A program made the position numbers and the translations under genes. From JANNYA01 sp043754435 (GTDB lineage Bacteria; Pseudomonadota; Gammaproteobacteria; Xanthomonadales; SZUA-5), in NCBI GenBank assembly GCA_043754435.1, contig JAYUUS010000068.1:1-5574 (forward strand): DNA of 5,574 bases. Reading direction: 5' to 3'. The stretch's first letter is position 1; each line of letters starts with the position of its first letter. The notes under the pieces are model-generated. The model did no database searches. It was not told the origin of the DNA and saw only the letters and a program-made list of their open reading frames with translations. This document shows, in pieces, positions 1 to 5,124 of the stretch.

Positions 1-217
1 CCAAGCCGCGTTTGTCAAAGGCGGCACCGACAGCCAAATTGAAACGCAGAGTTTGTTCTGGCGTGAACTATTGCCCGCGCAAAAGCTGACGATGCACGCA
101 GAACACGAATTCGCCGAGCAAATTAAGCCCTTGGGGGCCATTACACATATTCGCCTGAATGTGTTCCCGGACGGTGGCGTCAGCCGTTTGCGGCTGTTCG
201 GCAGACTCGCTAAATGA
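1..217 (+). CDS. alc: Allantoicase, C-terminal fragment (5' end outside window)
   Basis: This is the last 71 residues of an open frame that enters from the left edge (first full codon at position 2) and ends at TGA 215-217. Allantoicase hydrolyses allantoate to (S)-ureidoglycolate and urea in the cytoplasm. The fragment carries the C-terminal signatures I associate with the family: FWRELLPAQKL (fragment residues 19-29), an EHEF element (34-37), and a closing block THIRLNVFPDGGVSRLRLFG (48-67). The family is normally about 330-350 residues, so roughly four fifths lies outside the window. The next gene, allA, starts 19 bases downstream on the same strand and encodes the next step of the pathway, which supports the call and suggests co-transcription. 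Because only the C-terminus is visible, integrity of the rest cannot be judged. Confidence 0.9.
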   Translation, partial: QAAFVKGGTDSQIETQSLFWRELLPAQKLTMHAEHEFAEQIKPLGAITHIRLNVFPDGGVSRLRLFGRLAK

Positions 218-236
218 CAATTCTTGCTAGACTGCC

Positions 237-740
237 ATGCGCACACTGCTAATTGAGCCGCTGACTAAACACGCGTTTGCGCCCTTTGGCGATGTCATCG
301 AAACCGACGGTAGCGCGCATTTTATGATTAATAGCGGCTCCACCCGGCGCTATCACAAGCTGGCAGCCGTGGAAACCGCTGCGCCTGAAGATCAGGCGAT
401 CATCAGCATCTTTAGCGTGCAGGCGCTGGCTATGCCGATGCGCATCCGCATGCTGGAGCGCCACCCGCTCGGCAGCCAAGCCTTTATACCGCTGCTCGGG
501 CATCCGTTTTTGATTGTGGTGGCACCCATCAGCGATTCGCCAGACATTAACTCAGTGCGCGCGTTTCGCAGCAATGGCCGACAAGGTGTGAACTATCATC
601 GCGGCGTTTGGCACCACCCGGTATTGGCGCTGGCAACCCATGACGATTTTCTTGTAATTGATCGCAGCGGTGCGGGCAATAACTGTGATGAATACTTTTT
701 CAATGAGGAGGTTTATTTGCGCCTCGATCCCAACCGCTAA
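237..740 (+). CDS. allA: Ureidoglycolate lyase AllA
   Basis: This encodes a 167-residue cytoplasmic enzyme that cleaves (S)-ureidoglycolate to glyoxylate and urea, the last step of allantoate breakdown. Length matches the family (about 160-170). Recognisable blocks are the N-terminal EPLTKHAFAPFGDVIE (residues 7-22), INSGSTRRYH (31-40), ERHPLGSQAFIPL (74-86), the His-rich GVNYHRGVWHHPVLAL (117-132) and FLVIDR (138-143). This is a cupin-like fold, in which the clustered histidines line the active site. The ATG at 237 is the first possible start, since an in-frame TAG lies at 228-230. No clear Shine-Dalgarno precedes it, so translation may be coupled to allantoicase, which ends 19 bases upstream. 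The downstream neighbour is on the opposite strand, so the alc-allA unit ends here. No truncation or missing block was seen. Confidence 0.95.
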   Translation: MRTLLIEPLTKHAFAPFGDVIETDGSAHFMINSGSTRRYHKLAAVETAAPEDQAIISIFSVQALAMPMRIRMLERHPLGSQAFIPLLGHPFLIVVAPISDSPDINSVRAFRSNGRQGVNYHRGVWHHPVLALATHDDFLVIDRSGAGNNCDEYFFNEEVYLRLDPNR

Positions 741-769
741 AAATCGCGCACCTATTTTGGCAGCAGAAA

Positions 770-1336
770 CTACAGCTCCCAAAGATCCCCCATCACAAAG
801 GGCAATGCATCAAAGGGCTCGGCAAATACGGGTTCGCTGCCCGCAAAGGTATGCTGCAATACCCATTTCGCGGGTTGCTGCTGGCCCAATATGAATACTT
901 CTAGGGTCTGCTCGGATGGATCAATCAGCCAGGCATAGCGCACTCCAGCACTGGCATAGCGCGGCATTTTCACGCCGCGATCAAAGCGGGCGTTACCGGG
1001 CGAAAGCACTTCGCAAATCCAATCGGGTGCGACGTCTATATAGGCCGTGTCCGGTAACTTGGGCATGCGTTCACGCCGCCACGCCGCCAAATCCGGGACT
1101 AGCACATCGCCCAACAAATGCAGTTCAGGCTCTATCAAAAAAACCCAGCCGCCGGGGCCGCTTCTGCCACGTCCAAACGGTGAACGCAACGCGTCACTGA
1201 CGCCACCAATTGCAAGCGAATGTTTAGGTGCGGGCCTTGGCTGAGTGTAGAGCACGCCTTGAATCAACTCCGCAACCAAATGCGGCGGCGCATCAAGCAC
1301 ATCGTTATAAGTCGCAAATTTTCTGGCAGTGTTCAT
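770..1336 (-). CDS. Uma2 family (DUF820) putative endonuclease
   Basis: A 188-residue protein of the Uma2 family, a widespread group with a PD-(D/E)XK nuclease-like fold whose biological role is largely unknown. Visible family features in order: a N-terminal ELIQGVLY block with Glu23, VPDLAAWRRER with candidate metal ligand Asp82 (residues 80-90), WICEVLSPGNARFDRGVK with Glu109 and Lys123 (106-123), and the strand YASAGVRYAWLIDP (127-140). Length is typical for the family (about 180-200). The ATG at 1336 is preceded by AGAGGT at 1348-1353, with a rather long spacer of 11 bases. The gene converges on allA (29 bases between stops) and faces away from puuD, so it interrupts an otherwise purine-directed region and probably has its own promoter in the gap to its right. 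It may be a later insertion. The fold assignment is firm; nuclease activity is an inference. Confidence 0.88.
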   Translation of the reverse strand: MNTARKFATYNDVLDAPPHLVAELIQGVLYTQPRPAPKHSLAIGGVSDALRSPFGRGRSGPGGWVFLIEPELHLLGDVLVPDLAAWRRERMPKLPDTAYIDVAPDWICEVLSPGNARFDRGVKMPRYASAGVRYAWLIDPSEQTLEVFILGQQQPAKWVLQHTFAGSEPVFAEPFDALPFVMGDLWEL

Positions 1337-1433
1337 GGCGAAAGCATACCTCTAATGCTGATGGGTTTTCGCTACTCGTTAGTCACTAAGTCTTTGTAAT
1401 TCTCAGCGCATTCTTCAAATGAGACCGCAATCA

Positions 1434-1463
1434 TTGCTTGTTTAGACTTAGCAGTGGTTAAAC
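1434..1463 (+). promoter_or_regulatory. Possible weak promoter for puuD
   Basis: TTGCTT (1434-1439) could be a -35 box and TTAAAC (1458-1463), preceded by TGG as in an extended -10, could be a -10 box with an 18-base spacer. The -10 matches the consensus at only three of six positions. It lies about 90 bases before the puuD start and is the best candidate I could find in this gap, but such a match is not far above chance. Confidence 0.2.
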
Positions 1464-1474
1464 TCCGCGACGAA

Positions 1475-1504
1475 CCGGCATTCCCGCCAACGCTCCGATG
1501 ACGA
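1475..1504 (+). repeat. Possible degraded copy of a dispersed palindromic repeat
   Basis: The stretch contains ATTCCCGCCAA at 1480-1490, identical over 11 bases to 4050-4060 inside the large inverted repeat further right, and is followed by GATGACGA at 1497-1504. This order (ATTCCCGCC, a decayed return arm, then ATGACGA) resembles the end of dispersed palindromic repeats found in many proteobacterial genomes, whose intact form would carry GCGGGAAT as the return arm. Here that arm reads GCTCCGAT, so the palindrome is mostly lost. Two short matches in GC-rich sequence could be chance. Confidence 0.25.
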
Positions 1505-1541
1505 GCGATGCACTCATAGATCGCAATTGCGCGACCGCAAC

Positions 1542-1546
1542 GAGGT
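1542..1546 (+). promoter_or_regulatory. Ribosome binding site deciding the TTG start of puuD
   Basis: GAGGT sits six bases before TTG 1553. The frame upstream is closed by TAG at 1517-1519, and there is no ATG or GTG in between. The next in-frame ATG is codon 18, inside the first membrane helix, so TTG is the only start that keeps the conserved N-terminus. Confidence 0.8.
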
Positions 1547-1552
1547 AAGAAC

Positions 1553-2812
1553 TTGGAAGCACATCTTTTTGAATGGCTAAACTTAAGTATTCGCTGGATT
1601 CATATGATCACCGGTGTGGCCTGGATTGGTGCCTCGTTTTATTTTGTGTGGCTGGAAAACAATCTCAACCGCGTCAACCCAGGTGACGGCTTGGCCGGTG
1701 ATTTGTGGGCGATCCACGGCGGCGGCATCTATCACCTGCAAAAATACAAGTTAGCGCCCCCAAGCATGCCGGAACACCTACATTGGTTTAAGTGGGAAGC
1801 CTATTTCACCTGGATGTCGGGCATTACGCTAATGATGCTGGTGTTCTATTTACATCCCACGCTGTACTTAATCACGCCGGGCAGCGATATGGCACCGGAA
1901 GCCGCGATTATCATCGGCGCATCATCGCTGGTTTTAGGCTACATGGTGTATCACTTGCTTTGTGACTCACCGCTCGGCAAAGCGCCGGTATTGCTTAGCC
2001 TAGTGCTGTTTATGCTGCTGGTTGCCGCTGGCTATGGCTTTAGCACCATTTTTAGCGGGCGCGCGGCGTATTTGCATGTGGGTGCGATTATCGGCACGAT
2101 CATGGTCGGCAATGTGTTTTTCACGATTATGCCGGCACAGCGCGCCTTGGTAAAAGCCATTGAAGAAGGCCGCACACCCGATCCGGCACTGCCCGCCAAA
2201 GGATTGTTACGCTCGCGGCACAATAATTATTTCACCTTGCCGGTGCTGTTTATCATGATCAGCAACCACTTCCCCAGCACCTACGGCAACCAATATAACT
2301 GGTTAATTCTGGCCGGAATTGCGGTGATTGCGGTGATGGTGCGGCATTATTTCAACACCCGCCAAAAAAGTCAGCAATACGCCTGGACGCTACCCGCCGC
2401 CGCATTAGGCATGATTTGCCTCGCCTATGTCACTGGGCCAAAGCCTACAGCCGCCGTCGCCGCACCAGCGCCAACGACCGATGCAGTTGCAGTGCCACTG
2501 ACGGCAGCCGCCACGTCAACGAACGCCAGCGTTACGCCCGTCGCCAGCGTCGTTTCCTTTGCAGCGGTCGAAAAAGTGATTCATGAGCGCTGCAGCGTCT
2601 GCCACGCCGCCAAACCGAGCAGCCCGCTATTCACCGCCGCACCTGCGGGCCTTAAGTTTGATACGCCACAGCAAATTCAGGCGTCGGCACCGCGCATATA
2701 CGCGCAAGCCGTCGCCACGCAAATTATGCCCTTGGGCAACTTGACCCAGATGACCCCTGCTGAGCGCGAATTGGTCGGTGCTTGGATTAGTGCGGGTGCG
2801 AAACTGGATTGA
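1553..2812 (+). CDS. puuD: Membrane urate hydroxylase PuuD with cytochrome c domain
   Basis: This encodes a 419-residue inner-membrane urate oxidase (Urate_ox_N family) that converts urate to 5-hydroxyisourate. Unlike soluble uricase, it is thought to pass electrons to cytochrome c rather than make hydrogen peroxide. The N-terminal part (about 1-295) holds roughly eight hydrophobic helices, near residues 12-33, 86-104, 117-135, 144-163, 173-192, 226-239, 249-265 and 279-294, with family blocks RWIHMITGVAWIGASFYFVW (14-33), IHGGGIYHLQKY (54-65) and HWFKWEAYFTW (77-87). An Ala/Thr/Pro/Val-rich linker (about 297-335) leads to a C-terminal cytochrome c domain with heme motif CSVCH (347-351); Met392 or Met400 in IMPLGNLTQM is the likely distal ligand. 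The heme domain should face the periplasm. Start is TTG with a good ribosome site. The rid gene follows 52 bases downstream on the same strand, likely co-transcribed. No soluble uricase gene is seen in the window. Confidence 0.95.
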   Translation: MEAHLFEWLNLSIRWIHMITGVAWIGASFYFVWLENNLNRVNPGDGLAGDLWAIHGGGIYHLQKYKLAPPSMPEHLHWFKWEAYFTWMSGITLMMLVFYLHPTLYLITPGSDMAPEAAIIIGASSLVLGYMVYHLLCDSPLGKAPVLLSLVLFMLLVAAGYGFSTIFSGRAAYLHVGAIIGTIMVGNVFFTIMPAQRALVKAIEEGRTPDPALPAKGLLRSRHNNYFTLPVLFIMISNHFPSTYGNQYNWLILAGIAVIAVMVRHYFNTRQKSQQYAWTLPAAALGMICLAYVTGPKPTAAVAAPAPTTDAVAVPLTAAATSTNASVTPVASVVSFAAVEKVIHERCSVCHAAKPSSPLFTAAPAGLKFDTPQQIQASAPRIYAQAVATQIMPLGNLTQMTPAERELVGAWISAGAKLD

Positions 2813-2864
2813 CGACGCCGCCAAGCGATAACATCACGACTTTACAAAACCGGACTGCGCCGAA

Positions 2865-3284
2865 ATGACCACCATCCACGCCCCGCTTGCCCCCAAACCC
2901 GTCGGCCATTATCCGCATGCAAAACGCGTCGGCGAGCTGCTATTTTTATCCGGCATCGGCCCGCGCGAAGCAGGTAGTAATGCCATTCCAGGCAATGTTT
3001 ATGCCGCCGATGGCAGCCTGCAAAGCTATGACATTGCGGCGCAGTGCCGGAGTGTATTCGCCAACGTCAAAGCGGTTTTGCAGGCGGCTGGGGCTGACTG
3101 GACTGACCTCGTGGATGTGACTGTCTATCTGACTGACATGAAAGCTGATTTCGCCACCTATAACGGCATCTGGGCCGAGTATTTCCATACCAACCCACCG
3201 TGCCGCACCACTTTGGGCATTACCGCGCTGCCGACACCCATTGCCATTGAGCTGAAGTGCACTGCGATACATCGCCAAGCTTAG
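2865..3284 (+). CDS. Rid (YjgF/YER057c/UK114) family protein
   Basis: A 139-residue protein of the Rid family, small trimeric enzymes that hydrolyse reactive enamines/imines; some members are specialised deaminases. The canonical active-site set is present: Tyr16 (GHYPHAK), Ser29 (FLSG), Arg114 (PPCRTT) and Glu129 (IEL). Arg and Glu are spaced 15 residues apart, exactly as Arg105 and Glu120 in RidA, so deaminase activity is plausible. The RidA cysteine two residues after the Arg is Thr116 here. The YPHAKRVGELLFLSG block recalls 2-aminomuconate deaminase more than housekeeping RidA, so it is probably a specialised subgroup. It follows puuD by 52 bases on the same strand, which suggests a role linked to purine breakdown, but the substrate cannot be told from sequence. 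The ATG at 2865 lacks a strong Shine-Dalgarno. Family certain; exact function unknown. Confidence 0.9.
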   Translation: MTTIHAPLAPKPVGHYPHAKRVGELLFLSGIGPREAGSNAIPGNVYAADGSLQSYDIAAQCRSVFANVKAVLQAAGADWTDLVDVTVYLTDMKADFATYNGIWAEYFHTNPPCRTTLGITALPTPIAIELKCTAIHRQA

Positions 3285-3347
3285 TTTTTTGTGAGGCTGA
3301 ACAAACGCAATCGAATTGCAACGCACGAGTTCACTTTAATGAATTTT

Positions 3348-3376
3348 TTGACAAACAGCGAAAAATTCGCGAGGAT
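3348..3376 (+). promoter_or_regulatory. Possible sigma-70 promoter for the broken lipoprotein gene
   Basis: A perfect -35 hexamer TTGACA (3348-3353) lies in an AT-rich stretch, with GAGGAT at 3371-3376 after an exact 17-base spacer. The -10 is poor (three of six consensus bases). It would place a transcript start about 30 bases before the ATG at 3416. The perfect -35 and spacing make it plausible, the weak -10 keeps confidence low. Confidence 0.35.
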
Positions 3377-3415
3377 CGGGCTGCAAATTAACTATTTTTA
3401 ACAATGGGTATTTTT

Positions 3416-3892
3416 ATGAAATTTATTATGCCGATTAGCGCTTTATGTCTTGCTTAACTCAGCGGCGCTTGCGCGACGATTATTCGGGGAACGAGCCAAG
3501 ATTGGACGGTCACTACCGACCCGTCTGGAGCCACGATATCGCTCAGCAACGGTGAACGGTGTACATCACCGTGCGCGCTGAAGCTCAAGCGCAAGTTCCC
3601 CTTCACAGTCGAAATTTGCAAGCCAAATTTCGAGCCAATTGTTACCGACGTGCAGAGTTCCGTGAAAGGCGCTGGGGCTGCAGGCATGGCGGGCAATGTA
3701 TTAATAGGCGGATTGATTGGAATTGGTGTGGATGTCGGGACAGGGGCAAACAAAGACCTTATCCCCAACCCTTTAGCGGTCAAACTGGTTCCGGCAGCGC
3801 CGGGTTGCATTACTCCAAAATTTCCAGAGGTTCCTATGAAGGGCCAAACACCTGCAGAACGTACTAAGCAAGCCGGGCCCACAATGCACTAG
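3416..3892 (+). pseudogene. PEGA-like lipoprotein gene broken by a stop in the signal peptide
   Basis: Read from ATG 3416 (or in-frame ATG 3404), the frame gives MKFIMPISALCLA, then TAA at 3455-3457, and then stays open for 144 codons to TAG 3890-3892. The part after the stop is a recognisable small envelope protein: lipobox-like LSGACATIIRG, a PEGA-like beta domain (TTDPSGATISLSNGERC, then CALKLKRKFPFTVEICKPNF), and a glycine-rich hydrophobic hairpin (GAGAAGMAGNVLIGGLIG) before KDLIPNPLAVKLVP. This order is typical of small proteobacterial lipoproteins of unknown function. Changing TAA to TTA (Leu), one base, would restore a normal signal peptide, so a recent nonsense mutation or a sequencing error is the simplest explanation. 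The lipobox is also slightly odd, with Ala between Gly and Cys where relatives read SGC. No ATG or GTG restart lies near the stop; the first in-frame GTG (3650) would lose the signal and the PEGA-like part. Confidence 0.8.
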
Positions 3893-4000
3893 ATTTCAAA
3901 TAAACGTGGGTTAAGCTATCTTAATTGCTGGCATAGCACGCTCTTTAATGAAGGCAATTTCTAAGAAGTTTTCGTATAACAACCGTAAAGCGTAATTGTT
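3893..4000. other. Intergenic stretch with no recognised feature
   Basis: AT-richer sequence between the end of the lipoprotein pseudogene and the large inverted repeat. I see no convincing open frame, RNA gene or promoter in it. Confidence 0.5.
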
Positions 4001-4079
4001 GCGTCATTCAAGCCTGCTTTTATCGGGAATCCAGATGGTTTTTTACTGAATTCCCGCCAAAAGCAGGCTGGAATAACGA
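4001..4079. repeat. Imperfect inverted repeat, two 34-base arms and 11-base loop
   Basis: The left arm (4001-4034) and the reverse complement of the right arm (4046-4079) agree at 28 of 34 positions, including an uninterrupted AGCCTGCTTTT core and CGGGAAT. The loop is 4035-4045. Each arm has pieces such as GTCATTC, CGGGAATCCAG and ATTCCCGCC that recall short dispersed palindromic repeats of proteobacterial genomes (similar in style to neisserial dRS3, ATTCCC...GGGAAT). It could be a small non-autonomous mobile repeat (MITE-like) or simply a large hairpin. No clear target-site duplication was seen at the borders. Confidence 0.8.
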
Positions 4080-4087
4080 AGTTTTTT
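4001..4087 (+). terminator. Possible terminator: large hairpin followed by a T run
   Basis: The 34-base-arm hairpin is followed directly by TTTTTT at 4082-4087 on the + strand. This arrangement could stop transcripts coming from the puuD-rid-lipoprotein side before the nucleoside hydrolase gene. The stem is much longer than a usual intrinsic terminator and has internal mismatches, so the role may be incidental to a repeat element. Confidence 0.4.
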
Positions 4088-4149
4088 GTGGTTTTCATCG
4101 CCGACTGGCTCAAGCCCTCTGCTTACTGTAAAAAGCGCGTATTGATTTT

Positions 4150-4154
4150 AGGAG
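4150..4154 (+). promoter_or_regulatory. Ribosome binding site deciding the GTG start of the nucleoside hydrolase
   Basis: AGGAG lies six bases before GTG 4161. An in-frame TAG at 4149-4151 overlaps it, so GTG is the first possible start and gives the expected short lead-in to the DTDPGVDDA motif. Confidence 0.8.
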
Positions 4155-4160
4155 TTTTGC

Positions 4161-5096
4161 GTGCGCCCATTTTTAATTGACACTGACCCAGGCGTTGATG
4201 ACGCTTTGGCGATTTTAATGTGCTTTGCAGCGCCCGATATTGAAGTGCATGCGCTGACCGTGTTGGGTGGCAATGTTGCTTTGCACGACACCGTTCGCAA
4301 CGCCTGCCGCTTAGCGGATCATGCGCGTAGAAAAACCCCCAGCCATCCCGTCAAGGTGTATGCGGGCGTCGGCCGGCCGTTTATAGGTGCGGCACCTGAT
4401 GCTGCATTTGTACACGGTGCAGATGGTTTTGGCGGTGCCGACTTAGCCGCGCCCACGACAAAGCCAGAACCCTTGCACGCAGCGCTAGCGATTATTGAGG
4501 CGACGAACCGCTTCGCAGGTGAGCTTGAAATTTTGGCGCTCGGGCCGCTAACGAATATCGCCTTGGCTTTAGCGCTTGATCCGGCCCTGCCTAGCAAAGT
4601 CAAACGCCTAATTATTATGGGTGGTGCGGTGACCGGCAAAGGCAATATCACCGCATTTGCTGAGTTTAATATCGCGGTTGACCCTGAGTCTGCGCAGTCG
4701 GTACTCACCGGCTGGCCGAATGCCGAGTTAGTCGATTGGGAGGCAACGCTAGACAACGCGCCTAGCATTGCTGAAACGGAAAGCTGGCTAGCCTCAAGTG
4801 CCGTAAACGCCCAGTTGATGCACGCGATATCCCGAAAGACGCTGGCTTTTCATCTCTCAATCGCGGAGGCCGGTTTGCATGATGCAGCAGCGTGGACCTG
4901 GGCCGATCCACTCGCGGCTTTTGTAGCGATTCGCCCGGACCGTTGCAGCTTCAAACGCTTTGGCGTTGAAGTGGTTATGCAGGGCGCGGCACGCGGTGCG
5001 ACCCTGCTGGATCAGCGGAAAAGTGACGTGCAAATTGCCACGAAGCTACCCAAGCTTGAATTTCACGCACTGATGAAGGCTTGCTTACGCAGTTGA
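4161..5096 (+). CDS. Nucleoside hydrolase (inosine-uridine/purine-preferring type)
   Basis: A 311-residue cytoplasmic enzyme of the calcium-dependent nucleoside hydrolase family, which splits ribonucleosides to base and ribose; length is typical. The metal-binding signature DTDPGVDDA is at residues 7-15, followed by LGGNVALHDTVRNA (35-48), VHGADGFGG (84-92), ILALGPLTNIALA (124-136), IIMGGAV (151-157) and EFNIAVDPESA (168-178). The C-terminal motif that supplies the last calcium ligand reads WTWADPLAAF (245-254), with Asp249. In inosine-uridine enzymes the residue before this Asp is the catalytic His; here it is Ala248, with Trp247 next to it, which recalls the Trp of the purine-specific trypanosomal (IAG) group, though shifted by one. 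Purine preference fits the urate genes to the left but is inferred. It starts with GTG after a good ribosome site and stands apart from rid, so it is probably its own transcript. Confidence 0.92.
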   Translation: MRPFLIDTDPGVDDALAILMCFAAPDIEVHALTVLGGNVALHDTVRNACRLADHARRKTPSHPVKVYAGVGRPFIGAAPDAAFVHGADGFGGADLAAPTTKPEPLHAALAIIEATNRFAGELEILALGPLTNIALALALDPALPSKVKRLIIMGGAVTGKGNITAFAEFNIAVDPESAQSVLTGWPNAELVDWEATLDNAPSIAETESWLASSAVNAQLMHAISRKTLAFHLSIAEAGLHDAAAWTWADPLAAFVAIRPDRCSFKRFGVEVVMQGAARGATLLDQRKSDVQIATKLPKLEFHALMKACLRS

Positions 5097-5097
5097 G

Positions 5098-5124
5098 GGC
5101 GCTGCCTAATCCAAAGGCAGCGCC
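5098..5124. terminator. Perfect stem-loop between convergent genes
   Basis: GGCGCTGCCT (5098-5107) and AGGCAGCGCC (5115-5124) form a perfect, GC-rich 10-bp stem with a 7-base loop. It starts one base after the nucleoside hydrolase stop and includes the TAG and last codons of the phzF-like gene. The position suits a bidirectional terminator, but neither strand shows a T run after the stem, so it is not a standard intrinsic terminator. It could also protect the 3' ends of transcripts. Confidence 0.5.

Noticed and set aside
2318..2335. Two tandem copies of ATTGCGGTG
   Set aside because: It lies inside puuD and simply encodes Ile-Ala-Val twice in a membrane helix; ordinary coding redundancy.
3264..3290. 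Possible intrinsic terminator after rid (GCGAT/ATCGC then TTTTTT)
   Set aside because: The stem could form only four base pairs with a tiny loop and is nine bases away from the T run; too weak.
2946..3326. 126-codon minus-strand open frame over the rid gene
   Set aside because: Opposite a clear Rid-family gene with all active-site residues; no family resemblance of its own.
3454..3882. 142-codon open frame on the minus strand opposite the lipoprotein pseudogene
   Set aside because: Its translation is low-complexity and unlike any family I know, while the plus strand reads as a recognisable PEGA-like lipoprotein; it is a shadow frame.
4319..4768. 149-codon minus-strand open frame over the nucleoside hydrolase
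   Set aside because: Composition (Ala/Ser/Pro-rich) is what the reverse of a GC-rich coding frame gives; the plus-strand gene explains the region.
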